Below, piece after piece: positions 41,207 to 50,755 of a stretch of 64,000 nucleotides of DNA (positions are counted from its first letter, which is position 1; every line of letters begins with the position of its first letter). Position numbers and translations under genes: made by a program. Source of the stretch: JBLMYQ01 sp050260055 (GTDB lineage Bacteria; Bacillota; Clostridia; Acetivibrionales; UBA4821); NCBI GenBank assembly GCA_050260055.1, contig JBLNBO010000022.1:124001-188000 (forward strand), written 5' to 3'. A model generated the notes under the pieces. It worked only from the letters and a program-made list of their open reading frames with translations. It was not told the DNA's origin and searched no databases.

Positions 41207-42841
41207 ATGGCTGGCGGAAGAAATAATACTAAGCTATTAGAAGAATATGACAGCCCATTTAATGGGTCATTTGACGACCAATTTGATGGCCCAACAGATA
41301 GATCAACAAGAAAAAAGAGCAAATCTAAGGATACAAAGCCTAGTCCTAAAGAAAATTTGATGAAACTTAAGGGCTTAGAGGATAATCGTGAATCACTAAT
41401 AAATTTTTGCAGCAAACTAGCAAATGCGGATATAGAAGCAATGATTAAAATTGACCAAGGAATTATTGAGATTTTACGGATAGGCCTTGGAGAAAAATTT
41501 AATAAATTTGAAAATAATCCTAAACTGGCAGAATACTTTGAGAAAAGACAAGAAACCCAGCAAGAATTTAATCAAGAAACTGGAACGGTTCAGGAAGAGG
41601 TATCAACAGCAGGGATAATTGATGCTGAATTTGAAGATATTAAGCATCCTGAGCCTGTTACTGAAGAGAATAATAATAGAGCTGATTTTGAGCAGAATGA
41701 AAAAACTCAAACCCAGAATGCGGATATAGAAGCTGCAGCAACAGCAGAGCCTGAGGTGTCCGAAACAGAAAAACAAATAAACTTTGATGAAGAGCATAAT
41801 AAGAAACAAGCAGAATATGATATTTGGTGGAATGAAAGCCTGCATGAGTTGGAAAATATCGCTGACCCAAGCGGTCTTGGTGCATATGGGGTAGAAGAAG
41901 GACTAAACGACCCGGAAATTGAAGAACTCAGGAAAGAATCATGGGGGAAAATTACAAGAGATTATCAAGGTATGCCTTCAAGATATGCATACCTTGATAA
42001 AAATGATGTTATTAAACCTAATCAAGCGCCGGACAAATCTCAAGACGTGGGTATTAACCCGGATGAGCCGATAAATGACCAAGCTAAAAAAGGCAAGAAA
42101 AAATCCAGCTTCAAAGATATGCTGAATAATGGCAAAAAGAAATTAAAAGAATACATTAAAAATTCGAAAATTTTTGCTTTCCTAGATAAAGAGGATGAAT
42201 CAGAACTTGATGTTCAAGCTATGCTAAGAAGCCGTGCCATATATTTAAAAGCGCAAAAAAAAGAAAGAGAGCTTAAGCAACAACAAAATCAAAAAACTCA
42301 GCCCCAAAAAGGTTTTATCCATAGAAAATATAGGGATGTTAAAGGATATCTTAAGCAAAAACAATTGAGCCACAAATTCGATAGATTTGTGGAAGAACAA
42401 GAGGGTAAAGAAGTTAAACCTGAACTCTCTATGGGGTTTGCTGGCATTAGTTCTGCTGCAATATATAAAATCGGGGAGACAAAAGATGGGCAAAATGAAT
42501 ACATGCTTATAAAAGGGAATCTAAAAAAGCCTCAGAATATACAACACTTTAATTTTGTTGGAAATATTGATGACTTAAAAAATTCTGATAGGGGGATTGA
42601 GGCGCTAAACTTAAAGAAATTCTTTACATTTATTACATATCCTATGGTTAAAGAAGCATTAAACAATAATAAAACACCAGACGGAAAATTTGATTTTGGG
42701 AAAGTAACTGTAGATAGCATGAACAATCCGGTTTTAGGAAATCAGAAAGTGAATAAAGAGATAGCAGCTAATTTTAAGCATTTAAAGCTGGATCAGGCTG
42801 TCAAACAAAATTCACAAGGCAAAAGTGATTTTGGACGCTAA
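41207..42841 (+). CDS. large hydrophilic protein of unknown function
   Basis: 544 residues, no signal peptide or membrane helix. N-terminus Gly/Asn/Asp-rich; about 50-115 helical (NFCSKLANADIEAMIKIDQG); about 115-200 acidic and low in complexity; about 205-250 with two Trp (YDIWWNESLHELENI); about 290-400 strongly basic and Gln/Lys-rich, probably coiled coil; about 400-520 a mixed alpha/beta part (LSMGFAGISSAAIYKIGETK). I recognise no family. It stands alone between a promoter and a terminator. Codon use looks like its neighbours. Confidence 0.75.
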   Translation: MAGGRNNTKLLEEYDSPFNGSFDDQFDGPTDRSTRKKSKSKDTKPSPKENLMKLKGLEDNRESLINFCSKLANADIEAMIKIDQGIIEILRIGLGEKFNKFENNPKLAEYFEKRQETQQEFNQETGTVQEEVSTAGIIDAEFEDIKHPEPVTEENNNRADFEQNEKTQTQNADIEAAATAEPEVSETEKQINFDEEHNKKQAEYDIWWNESLHELENIADPSGLGAYGVEEGLNDPEIEELRKESWGKITRDYQGMPSRYAYLDKNDVIKPNQAPDKSQDVGINPDEPINDQAKKGKKKSSFKDMLNNGKKKLKEYIKNSKIFAFLDKEDESELDVQAMLRSRAIYLKAQKKERELKQQQNQKTQPQKGFIHRKYRDVKGYLKQKQLSHKFDRFVEEQEGKEVKPELSMGFAGISSAAIYKIGETKDGQNEYMLIKGNLKKPQNIQHFNFVGNIDDLKNSDRGIEALNLKKFFTFITYPMVKEALNNNKTPDGKFDFGKVTVDSMNNPVLGNQKVNKEIAANFKHLKLDQAVKQNSQGKSDFGR

Positions 42842-42849
42842 AAAAATAT

Positions 42850-42880
42850 AAAAAGAGAAGTTGAAAGACTTCTCTTTTTT
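42850..42880 (+). terminator. terminator of the orphan gene
   Basis: Stem AAAAGAGAAGT / ACTTCTCTTTT with a TGAAAG loop and T-run. Confidence 0.9.
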
Positions 42881-42936
42881 ATTTCAAATTGATATAATTA
42901 CCAGTAATTAAGAATATGGGTGGAGGGTCAATACAA

Positions 42937-44184
42937 ATGGAACAATTCACAATGAACACTGTTTACGAGGTTTTGAGTAAACTCCAAAAAAGTTTCGAAA
43001 AATTTTCTCTAGAGGCAGAAAAGGTTGGGCTTGAACATTTATTCGGGAGATATACTAGCGAGGATGTTATTTTGCAAGAAGATATTCCTTGTTTTGATAG
43101 GGCACTTATTGATGGATATGCTTTGATATCGGGTGATACATTTGGTTTAGGCGAAGGAAATAATAAGCCTTTTAGCCAGGTTGGACAGTGTGAAGTGGGA
43201 CAGGAATGTGAAATAAATCTTGGGCCAAATGAATGTGTATATATTTCTTCGGGCGCAATGATTCCTCTTAATGCGGATGCGGTAGTTCCAATTGAAGATA
43301 TTGAATTGACTGGGCCTGGAGAAGTTTTAATTAATAGGTTTATTGACAGATGGGAAAATGTAATTAGAAAAGGCGACGATTTGAAAACAGGTGAAGTTCT
43401 TATCAAAGAAGGAACCAGATTAGGTGTAAGAGAGATGGGAGCCCTTGCTGGATCAGGTATTGGCCATGTAAATGTAATCAAGAAGATAAGAGCGGCAGTA
43501 ATTTCCACTGGAGAAGAGTTGGTACAACCATATTCTACTATTATTAAACCTGGAAAGGTTAGAGATATTAATTCGCACATGATATGTGATGCATTAAAAT
43601 CCTTTGGAGTAGTTCCAATAAATATGGGTATAGCCGGAGATGATTCAAGGAAAATGGAAGAGATTATTGCTGACAGTCTTGAAACTGCGGACTTAATAAT
43701 AATTTCTGGCGGCAGCTCAAAAGGTACAATGGACAAGACATATAGTGTTATAAAGAGGATTAATGGCGGAGAAATCATTACAAATAAAATTGGAATTGAA
43801 CCCGGTAGGGACACAATAATTGCAAAATGCGGGGATAAGGCAATTTTTGGGCTGCCAGGTAACCCAATTTCCGTTCTTTTAACTCTTCATATTTTAGTTA
43901 GGCCTTTAATACTATGGATGAATAAATCTCAGCCGCGAAATCTAAGCATTAGAGCAGTGTGTACTGAGAACTACAAATCATCAATAGGAAGGGAAGAGTA
44001 CGTGCTGGTAAACCTTGATATGAATGACAATGAGTTTACTGCCTCCCCAATTTTGCATAAAAAAGGTTTTATTACTTCAATGATAAAAGGTAATGCATAT
44101 GTAAAAATCAGAGCCTCAGATGAAGGAATAAAAAGAGGGCAGGAAATCGAAGTAGTCGTAATGCAGAATCATGTTTTGTTCTAA
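42937..44184 (+). CDS. moeA: molybdopterin molybdenumtransferase
   Basis: 415 residues from ATG 42937 after GGAGGG. Inserts molybdate into molybdopterin. Domains in order: MoeA N (about 10-170, CFDRALIDGYAL, SSGAMIPLNADAVVPIED), MoCF-binding domain (about 180-325, VISTGEELV, DINSHM, IISGGSSKGTMD, GLPGNPIS) and C-terminal domain IV. No other molybdenum-cofactor gene is in the window, so partner enzymes must be elsewhere. Confidence 0.93.
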   Translation: MEQFTMNTVYEVLSKLQKSFEKFSLEAEKVGLEHLFGRYTSEDVILQEDIPCFDRALIDGYALISGDTFGLGEGNNKPFSQVGQCEVGQECEINLGPNECVYISSGAMIPLNADAVVPIEDIELTGPGEVLINRFIDRWENVIRKGDDLKTGEVLIKEGTRLGVREMGALAGSGIGHVNVIKKIRAAVISTGEELVQPYSTIIKPGKVRDINSHMICDALKSFGVVPINMGIAGDDSRKMEEIIADSLETADLIIISGGSSKGTMDKTYSVIKRINGGEIITNKIGIEPGRDTIIAKCGDKAIFGLPGNPISVLLTLHILVRPLILWMNKSQPRNLSIRAVCTENYKSSIGREEYVLVNLDMNDNEFTASPILHKKGFITSMIKGNAYVKIRASDEGIKRGQEIEVVVMQNHVLF

Positions 44185-44221
44185 GGATATCTAAAAACAA
44201 ATATAATTTAATAAAACAAAT

Positions 44222-44249
44222 AAAAGCCAGAGAAAACTCTCTGGCTTTT
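44222..44249 (+). terminator. terminator of moeA
   Basis: Stem AAAAGCCAGAGA / TCTCTGGCTTTT with an AAAC loop and further T. Confidence 0.92.
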
Positions 44250-44262
44250 TTAAGGATTAGAT

Positions 44263-45447
44263 ATGCCTAACATTACAGTATTCAGAGTATCTTCTCAAAA
44301 GAGCTTAAAAAAGCCGCTGTTTTATTTGCTTCTTTGGTTCGTAATATCAATGATGTTTATTTTGATATATATTACATTCTTTTTTGATTCTGTTAAGTAT
44401 TTAGAATCTGAAAGCATTAGATTTGTAAGAGCAGCTAATCTAAAAACATTGGAAAGCGTAATTTTCTATTCTATACCTGTTTGTAATACTGGCTCTTTAA
44501 ATGGCAAAGAGCCGAATAAAAGTGCGAACACATTATATCTAGGAATTTTTGACTTTAAGAAAATACTGCAGGGGAAATATCCTGTGTTATCTGGCTATGT
44601 TCCAAATTCTATAAGAGATAAAGCAAATAATCAAAATAGTAATTTTAATGAAAATTCTAATGAAAAGAATCAAGTTGATGAAAATGAAAATAAAAATTCA
44701 AAAATTTACTCAAAGACAACTTTGGTAAAAGCAGGGGGAATTTTAATTAGAAATCATACGAAATATAAAATCGATATAAATAAAATGCTTTCTGAACCTC
44801 TTAAGTTTAAAACTTCGCAAAAAGGTACGAGTGCGATTATACTGCATACGCATACTACTGAAGCATATATGTCAAACAGTAAGAACGCTGCAAATGGGTA
44901 TAGAACAAATTCTCCGGATGAAAATGTTACAAGGGTTGGACTTGAGCTTAAAAAGCAGCTAAATGCGAATAAGATTAAAGCATTTCAAGATACTACGGTA
45001 CATGATTATCCGGAATATCTTGGTGCTTATTCAAGGGCTTTTAAAACCATTTTAAAAAACTTGGGAAAATATCCTGAAGCAAAACTTGTACTTGATATCC
45101 ATAGAGATGCATATGGAGAAACTGAAGGCAGCCTCAGAACTGCAGTCAAGATAAATGGTTCTGATACAGCAAAGATAATGTTTGTTATAGGGACAGATGA
45201 ATTGGGGTTGGAGCATAAGGAATGGAGAGAAAATCTTAAATTAGCTGTCAAGCTTCAAGATAAGGCCAACAAATTATATCCTGGACTGTGCCGGGAGATT
45301 GATTTGCGCAAGGAGAGATTTAACCAGCATTCGGCACGCGGAGCTATAATAGTTGAAGTCGGAGGAACAGGAAACAATATAATTGAAGCAGAGAGAAGTA
45401 TGAAATATCTTGCCAGAATAATATCTGATACATTTAAAACAAAATAG
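44263..45447 (+). CDS. spoIIP: stage II sporulation protein P
   Basis: 394 residues. One N-terminal membrane helix (about 17-42), an Asn/Glu-rich linker (about 125-150), then the SpoIIP amidase/endopeptidase domain (about 190-390) with ILHTHTTEAY, VLDIHRDAYG and IVEVGGTGNN, which hold the zinc ligands. With SpoIID and SpoIIM it degrades septal peptidoglycan during engulfment. Direct evidence of spore formation. The usual neighbour gpr is absent. Confidence 0.93.
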   Translation: MPNITVFRVSSQKSLKKPLFYLLLWFVISMMFILIYITFFFDSVKYLESESIRFVRAANLKTLESVIFYSIPVCNTGSLNGKEPNKSANTLYLGIFDFKKILQGKYPVLSGYVPNSIRDKANNQNSNFNENSNEKNQVDENENKNSKIYSKTTLVKAGGILIRNHTKYKIDINKMLSEPLKFKTSQKGTSAIILHTHTTEAYMSNSKNAANGYRTNSPDENVTRVGLELKKQLNANKIKAFQDTTVHDYPEYLGAYSRAFKTILKNLGKYPEAKLVLDIHRDAYGETEGSLRTAVKINGSDTAKIMFVIGTDELGLEHKEWRENLKLAVKLQDKANKLYPGLCREIDLRKERFNQHSARGAIIVEVGGTGNNIIEAERSMKYLARIISDTFKTK

Positions 45448-45508
45448 TATCGATTTTTTCATTCAGGAAAAAATACTAATGAATTTTAGATTCCTGGAGG
45501 GAAAAAGA

Positions 45509-45814
45509 TTGAATAAAACAAAAGTAAAAAGAAAATTAAAAGTGACGCGCTCATTAAGTATATTTCTATGTCTTATAGGCTTTTTTTTATTTTTAGGAGT
45601 GGGATTAATTACTGTTGATTGCAGCTTTAACAATCTTACAGGACGCAAGAACAATACACCAATATTTGCATTCATTGATCAAGGAAACGGGAAATATAAC
45701 ATAGCCATTTTTGGAAAGAAGCAAGAGCTTAATATCAAAAGAACCAGAGAAATAATAGAAAGTACAGGGCATTTTATAAAAAGTACATTTAATGAAGAAA
45801 AAATAAAGAAGTAA
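45509..45814 (+). CDS. small single-helix membrane protein
   Basis: 101 residues starting at TTG 45509, seven bases after GGAGGG. A very basic start (MNKTKVKRKLKVTRS), one membrane helix (about 18-37, LSIFLCLIGFFLFLGVGLIT), then a short extracytoplasmic domain. 61 bases after spoIIP on the same strand, so a role around sporulation is possible but not shown. No family recognised. Confidence 0.6.
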   Translation: MNKTKVKRKLKVTRSLSIFLCLIGFFLFLGVGLITVDCSFNNLTGRKNNTPIFAFIDQGNGKYNIAIFGKKQELNIKRTREIIESTGHFIKSTFNEEKIKK

Positions 45815-45886
45815 AACTGATTTAGAGAGTGCGGATAATTATTATTCTGGAATTTAAAAAATCGCATATAAACTATACTTCTCAGA

Positions 45887-45915
45887 TTGATTTCCATAAA
45901 GCAATATGTTAAAAT
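45887..45915 (+). promoter_or_regulatory. promoter of the TPR gene
   Basis: TTGATT at 45887-45892, a 17-base spacer and TAAAAT at 45910-45915, with the extended -10 dinucleotide TG at 45907. Confidence 0.55.
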
Positions 45916-45955
45916 GATTTGAACCATATAGTTTTGATATTTGCGGGGGTACGTT

Positions 45956-47800
45956 ATGAGTGCAGAAAAACTATTATTCAATATTATTATTCTATTTCTT
46001 ATTGTATTTATTTTCAACAGATATATTGTTATGCAACGGATCTCACTCCTGCTAGTACTGACTGGCCAATTTTTTGCTTTAATTTTAAGTATAATAATGT
46101 CTGTTAACGGAATAAAACCAAGTACACTTATTGAATTTATCTTGGCAATCTTTGGTATAGTAGTACCTGGTATTATATTTTTCTATTTTTATTTTAAAAA
46201 CAAAGAAGGAAAAATAAAAAAAATATATCAGACAGTACTAGGAATCTTTACACAAAGCACCACTCCCAAAATTGATGATAAATTTATGATAGAGGATGGC
46301 AGTAAAGACAAGTATAATTTAGGCTTAAAAATGCAAGTAATTCCTGAAAAAACTAGTGATGTCATCTTAAGAGGATATAGTTGTTCTATTGAGGATATAC
46401 CACTTTCAGTTAAAGAAGGCTTAGCTGAAAATGATAGGCTTATTGAACTTAAAGCATGGCGAAAGGCGCTCGAGAAATATAACCTGATTTTAAAGCAATG
46501 CGGAGAAAATCCTGTATTACAATTCAATATTGGTAATATTTATTTTCATCTTAAGGAATATCAAAATGCAATAAATGTTTATAATACTGTTTTAGAGATG
46601 AATAAAATTACCCATAACCTTAGTTTACCTGATGATGAGGAAGCTAGTCACAAGACTGCGGCAAGAAGGATAAAAACGGTACTAAAAAAAGTTGAAGATT
46701 ATGAAATTATTTTTAATACAGCTGTATGCCTTGTATGTCAGGGAAAATACGAGCAAAGCATAGAAGCTTTTAAAAGTGCAGGAGATAATAAGGATAATTG
46801 GATAAATGTATATCAGCCTCTTGCTTTGGTCTATGAAGCACTTGGTAAAACTATTGAGGCTGCTGAAATGTATAGAAATTTAGCAGAGATTTATCCAGAA
46901 GATTTTGAAATACAAAAAAAGTCAGGGGACTTTTGCTGTACCATGAAAAATTATGATTCTGCAAAACAATATTATGATAGGGCAAACGTATTAAAGCCTG
47001 AATATTATCAAGGATACCTTAATATTGGAATCTGTTTATTAGGAGATAAAAGATATAAGGAAGCAGTTGACATACTTCAGTTAGTTATTAAGATTTCACC
47101 CGATATTGCAGAGGTTCATCATAACCTTGGTAATGCATATTACGGAATTGGACAAAAGCTTCTTTCTTTGAGTTCATATAAAAAAGCCATTGAGCTTAAC
47201 TCAAATGACTATAAGTCATTATATAATCTTGGCGTAATTCTTGATGAACTTGATGTGAAAGAGGAGGCTATTATGGCTTTCTCGCATACTCTTGATATTA
47301 AGCCTGATTTCTATGAGGCTTCAAATAACCTTGCTATATTGCTGTGTTCGATAGAGAGATATGATGAAGCTGTTGATTATTACTTAAAAGCGCTTCAATT
47401 TAATCCTTCAAATATTGAGCTGTACTTTAACCTTGCAATAACATTAGAATACCAGAAGAAATTTGATCAGGCTGAAGAGCTATATCATAAAATTATAAAA
47501 ATGAGTCCTAAACTAAGTGATGCCTATTACAATATTGGACTTATCAGAGTACAAAAAGAAGACTTCAAGGGAGCTGAACAGTATTTTAGAAAAGCAGTTG
47601 ATTGTAATCTTGAGCATCATAAATCTTACTATCAACTCGCAAAGATTTATGTGGTCTCAAGGGAATATGGACGGTGCTTAGATTGCTTGGAAAAAGCTGT
47701 TGAACTATCAAATGATTATATTGAAAAAGTTAAAGTTGAAAAGATTTTTGATTCAATTAGGAAAATGAAAAGTTACGAAGAAATTGTAGAAGCATGCTAA
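45956..47800 (+). CDS. membrane-anchored tetratricopeptide repeat protein
   Basis: 614 residues from ATG 45956 after GGGGG. Three N-terminal membrane helices (about 7-23, 28-50, 56-80), a linker, then about ten to twelve TPR units from residue 150 to 600 (typical unit: EVHHNLGNAYYGIGQKLLSL; NLAILLCSIERYDEAVDYYL). A protein-protein scaffold on the cytoplasmic side of the membrane is the likely role; partners are unknown. Convergent with the next gene. Confidence 0.85.
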   Translation: MSAEKLLFNIIILFLIVFIFNRYIVMQRISLLLVLTGQFFALILSIIMSVNGIKPSTLIEFILAIFGIVVPGIIFFYFYFKNKEGKIKKIYQTVLGIFTQSTTPKIDDKFMIEDGSKDKYNLGLKMQVIPEKTSDVILRGYSCSIEDIPLSVKEGLAENDRLIELKAWRKALEKYNLILKQCGENPVLQFNIGNIYFHLKEYQNAINVYNTVLEMNKITHNLSLPDDEEASHKTAARRIKTVLKKVEDYEIIFNTAVCLVCQGKYEQSIEAFKSAGDNKDNWINVYQPLALVYEALGKTIEAAEMYRNLAEIYPEDFEIQKKSGDFCCTMKNYDSAKQYYDRANVLKPEYYQGYLNIGICLLGDKRYKEAVDILQLVIKISPDIAEVHHNLGNAYYGIGQKLLSLSSYKKAIELNSNDYKSLYNLGVILDELDVKEEAIMAFSHTLDIKPDFYEASNNLAILLCSIERYDEAVDYYLKALQFNPSNIELYFNLAITLEYQKKFDQAEELYHKIIKMSPKLSDAYYNIGLIRVQKEDFKGAEQYFRKAVDCNLEHHKSYYQLAKIYVVSREYGRCLDCLEKAVELSNDYIEKVKVEKIFDSIRKMKSYEEIVEAC

Positions 47801-47809
47801 TTAGCATAA

Positions 47810-48151
47810 TTATTTATTTGGTGAAAGTTCATCTTTAATTTTATGAAACTTAGAAAGGCATTCATCACAATATTTACCGCGCTTTATTGGTTTTTTACAA
47901 TAAACGCATGTGAAGAATTCCCCAAGATGGTTAATATCATCAAAACGGCCTTTGCTTATATATCTCAGGATATCTTTTTTTGATACTTTGGTTTCACTGG
48001 ATATTTCATCAATAGTAGATGTACTAGGGTTATCAAGTAAAAATTTCCTGACTGTTTCAAGGTCCTGAAGATCCTGAGAAAGGCAATTGGAACAGAGGTC
48101 TTCATTTGCAGGAAATAATTTACCACATTTTACGCATTTGCTTAATTCCAT
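47810..48151 (-). CDS. YvyF-like flagellar-operon-type protein
   Basis: 113 residues with two zinc ribbons: CVKCGKLFPANEDLCSNC at the N-terminus and CVYC / CDEC at the C-terminus. Between them is a winged-helix-like stretch (IDEISSETKVSKKDILRYIS). The layout matches the YvyF (TIGR03826) family, usually found in flagellar gene clusters; no flagellar gene is nearby here. AGGAGAG precedes the start. Confidence 0.7.
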   Translation of the reverse strand: MELSKCVKCGKLFPANEDLCSNCLSQDLQDLETVRKFLLDNPSTSTIDEISSETKVSKKDILRYISKGRFDDINHLGEFFTCVYCKKPIKRGKYCDECLSKFHKIKDELSPNK

Positions 48152-48344
48152 TGTATTTTACTCTCCTTAGAAATTGAACATTTAGATAATAACGAAACAA
48201 GAAAATTTAAACCAAAGCAATAGAGAAAATCTCATATATTTATTCTACCACAAAATTTAAAATTAATAAATAAAGCTAAAGCCAAAATCTTGATTTTGCA
48301 ATTAAATATTTTATTTATATGATAATAGCATGGAGGAATTGAAA

Positions 48345-48911
48345 GTGATTGAAAGATTTTTTCCTGATATGGAAGTAAATAAGGTCGAAGATATAAGCAT
48401 AGATGACCTTAGGGATAATAATATCAAAGCTATCATTCTAGATATTGATAACACAATATGTGAATGGAAAATGGAACCTGCAGAAAATGTTAAAGCATGG
48501 CTTGGATTATTAAAAAGAAATGGAATACAAATATGTCTGGTTTCGAACAATAAAAGATACCGTGTTGAGAAGATTGGAAGGATACTTGAAATAAATTCGA
48601 TACATAGTGCAATTAAGCCTAGTAGGAAGGGGTTTCTTTCTGCTATTTCTATTATGAATGTTACACCTGAAGAAACTGCAGTTATCGGAGATCAGATATT
48701 TACTGATATCTATGGAGGCAACAGGCTTAATATGCTAACAATTTATGTTAAGCCGATTTGTGATAAAGATTATTTATTTGTAAGGATGAAAAGGCCATTT
48801 GAAAGATTCATTTTACGTAAATATAAATTATGCAATTATTTTCAGAAAGAGAAGAGGATGGTCTGGAAAATAAGGAGCAGAGTAAAAAAATATAAATCAT
48901 ATGAGGTTTAG
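48345..48911 (+). CDS. yqeG: YqeG family HAD phosphatase
   Basis: 188 residues from GTG 48345, seven bases after GGAGGA; the ATG at 48330 would start before that site, and the family begins close to IERFFPDMEV. HAD class IIIA: motif I LDIDNTICEW (about 35-44), motif II SNN, Lys in AIKPSRKG, motif III GDQIFTDIYGGNRLN. Likely phosphatidylglycerophosphate phosphatase or a related activity. Upstream of aroE with 3 bases between. Confidence 0.87.
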   Translation: MIERFFPDMEVNKVEDISIDDLRDNNIKAIILDIDNTICEWKMEPAENVKAWLGLLKRNGIQICLVSNNKRYRVEKIGRILEINSIHSAIKPSRKGFLSAISIMNVTPEETAVIGDQIFTDIYGGNRLNMLTIYVKPICDKDYLFVRMKRPFERFILRKYKLCNYFQKEKRMVWKIRSRVKKYKSYEV

Positions 48912-48914
48912 ATT

Positions 48915-49805
48915 ATGTCATACGAAATTACTGCTAAAACCTGTATTACCGGTCTTGTTGGAAATCCAGTTGAGCATAGCGTATCACCAATTTTTCAAAA
49001 TAAATTATGTTATAAGATGAATATAAATTCGGTTTATTTGCCATTCAAAGTGGAACAGGGAGATTTGATAAAGGTCATTGAAGCGTTTAAAGCACTGAAT
49101 ATTAAAGGATTTAATGTGACAATTCCCTATAAAACTGATGTTTTGGATTTGCTTGATGAAGTGACGGATGAGGCATTGTTAATCGGGGCAGTAAATACAG
49201 TGAAGATTGTAGAGAATAAACTCTACGGCTATAATACTGATGGTTTAGGATTCATAAGGGCATTAGAAAGTCGGAATGTTGAAATAAAAGATAAAAATGT
49301 AATTGTATTAGGAGCTGGAGGGGCAGCTCGTGCAGCTGTTGTAAAACTTGCGCAGAAAGGTGCAAAAAAAATTATAATTTTAAATAGAACTCAGGATAAA
49401 GCAAAAATACTCTCTGATTTAGTTAATAAAAAAGTTGCTGATATTGCAGTAAATGATGAATTAACCAATAATACATTAAGAAAGTATGCCGCTGACTGTA
49501 ATATGCTGATAAATACTACTTCGGTTGGAATGTGGCCTGATATAAATAAGTGTATAGTTGATTCGGAAGAAATATTCACTAATAAGCCTGTTGTTTTTGA
49601 TATGATTTATAATCCTTTTAAAACAAATTTTCTATCGCTAGCAGAAAAAAACTCATGTAATATTATTAACGGTCTTGGAATGCTTGTATACCAAGGTGTT
49701 TGTGCATTTGAAATATGGCATGATGTCAATGTCCCATTACAAATTGGAACTGAATTAATCACTAACCTAAAAGAATATTTTGTTAAAATGCAGGATTTTA
49801 AGTAA
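48915..49805 (+). CDS. aroE: shikimate 5-dehydrogenase
   Basis: 296 residues. NADPH-dependent reduction of 3-dehydroshikimate. GNPVEHSVSPIFQNKL (shikimate site), the catalytic Lys in NVTIPYK, GAVNTV, YNTDGLGFIRAL, the Rossmann GAGGAARAAV and NTTSVGMWP are all present. The ribosome binding site lies in the end of yqeG. Start of the second shikimate cluster (aroE-comFB-aroK-nfo-aroQ). Confidence 0.95.
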   Translation: MSYEITAKTCITGLVGNPVEHSVSPIFQNKLCYKMNINSVYLPFKVEQGDLIKVIEAFKALNIKGFNVTIPYKTDVLDLLDEVTDEALLIGAVNTVKIVENKLYGYNTDGLGFIRALESRNVEIKDKNVIVLGAGGAARAAVVKLAQKGAKKIIILNRTQDKAKILSDLVNKKVADIAVNDELTNNTLRKYAADCNMLINTTSVGMWPDINKCIVDSEEIFTNKPVVFDMIYNPFKTNFLSLAEKNSCNIINGLGMLVYQGVCAFEIWHDVNVPLQIGTELITNLKEYFVKMQDFK

Positions 49806-49854
49806 TTTTAAAGAATATTTAGTTATACGTTTTATACCAAAAGGGGGATTTATT

Positions 49855-50136
49855 ATGTCACAAGAGGAATTAAACATTAAAAACTATATGGAAGAAGTTG
49901 TTTATGGACTTTTTGACGATGTATTAAAAGATTTGAATGTTTGTACTTGTGGAAAATGCAGAATGGATATTGCAGCGATTGCTTTAAATCAGCTTCCTGC
50001 AAAGTATATAGTAACTGAAAAGGGAGAACTTTACTCAAAAATTAATACATTAAGACAGCAGTTTGAGGTTGATGTTATATCTGCCATTACAAAAGCAGCT
50101 GTACTCGTAAAAAGGTCGCCAAGACATGAAAGCTAA
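49855..50136 (+). CDS. late competence protein ComFB family
   Basis: 93 residues from ATG 49855, after GGGGG. The fold is helical with CTCGKCRMDIAAIALNQLPA in the middle, typical of ComFB (PF10719), including the two CxC/CxxC Cys. In other bacteria ComFB-domain proteins bind c-di-nucleotides, which would fit with the cyclase at 27540, but this is inference. Sandwiched between aroE and aroK, overlapping aroK by 11 bases. Confidence 0.8.
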   Translation: MSQEELNIKNYMEEVVYGLFDDVLKDLNVCTCGKCRMDIAAIALNQLPAKYIVTEKGELYSKINTLRQQFEVDVISAITKAAVLVKRSPRHES

Positions 50137-50653
50137 TCTCTCTAATCTTGTATTTACAGGATTTATGGGAACAGGTAAATCTTCGATTGGCCAGCTTTCA
50201 GCTTCAGCATTAAGTTTTGATTTTATTGATATCGATAAAGAAATCGAAAATCGTGAAAATATGCTAATATCAGAAATATTTGCAACTTTTGGCGAAGCTT
50301 ATTTTAGAAGATTAGAAAGTAAATTAATTGAGGAAATATCACTTAAAACAAAAACGGTTATTTCAACCGGCGGTGGAGTTGTACTTAATCCTGAGAATAT
50401 TAGCAATCTTAGAAAGAATGGAATTGTTATTCTCCTAAAAGCTGAACCGGAAATAATTTATCGAAATGTTGCAAAAGATAAGAATAGACCGCTTTTAAAT
50501 TGTGAAAATCCTATGGCTAGAATAATAGAGCTGCTTGAAGCAAGAAAATCATATTATGAGAACAATGATTTTGAAATCGATGTTTCTAAATTAACTATAC
50601 AAGAGGCTGCTTTAAGGGCAATACAATTATTTAATAATAAATGTTCTTCATAA
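50126..50653 (+). CDS. aroK: shikimate kinase
   Basis: 175 residues. Phosphorylates shikimate at the 3-hydroxyl. P-loop GFMGTGKSSIG (residues 12-22), DIDKEIE for shikimate/Mg2+, the Arg in YFRRLES, STGGGVVLNPEN and the LID with KNRPLL. It starts inside comFB, so translation is coupled. Confidence 0.94.
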   Translation: MKANLSNLVFTGFMGTGKSSIGQLSASALSFDFIDIDKEIENRENMLISEIFATFGEAYFRRLESKLIEEISLKTKTVISTGGGVVLNPENISNLRKNGIVILLKAEPEIIYRNVAKDKNRPLLNCENPMARIIELLEARKSYYENNDFEIDVSKLTIQEAALRAIQLFNNKCSS

Positions 50654-50683
50654 TAAGTGATGTTTTAATTTATGATTTTTGCT

Positions 50684-50713
50684 GACGGCTAGGGAAGTTT
50701 TTCTCTAGCCGTC
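50684..50713 (+). terminator. strong stem-loop after aroK
   Basis: 13-bp stem (GACGGCTAGGGAA paired with its complement, one G-U) and a GTTT loop. The following bases (TCTCTAAATAG) are a poor U-tract, so termination may be partial or the hairpin may protect a processed 3' end. Confidence 0.6.
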
Positions 50714-50755
50714 TCTAAATAGAATTATTATACAATAAAAGGAAAATATAATACT

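Noticed and set aside
42963..43814. 283-codon open frame on the minus strand
   Set aside because: It is antisense to moeA, whose domains are complete; no ribosome binding site.
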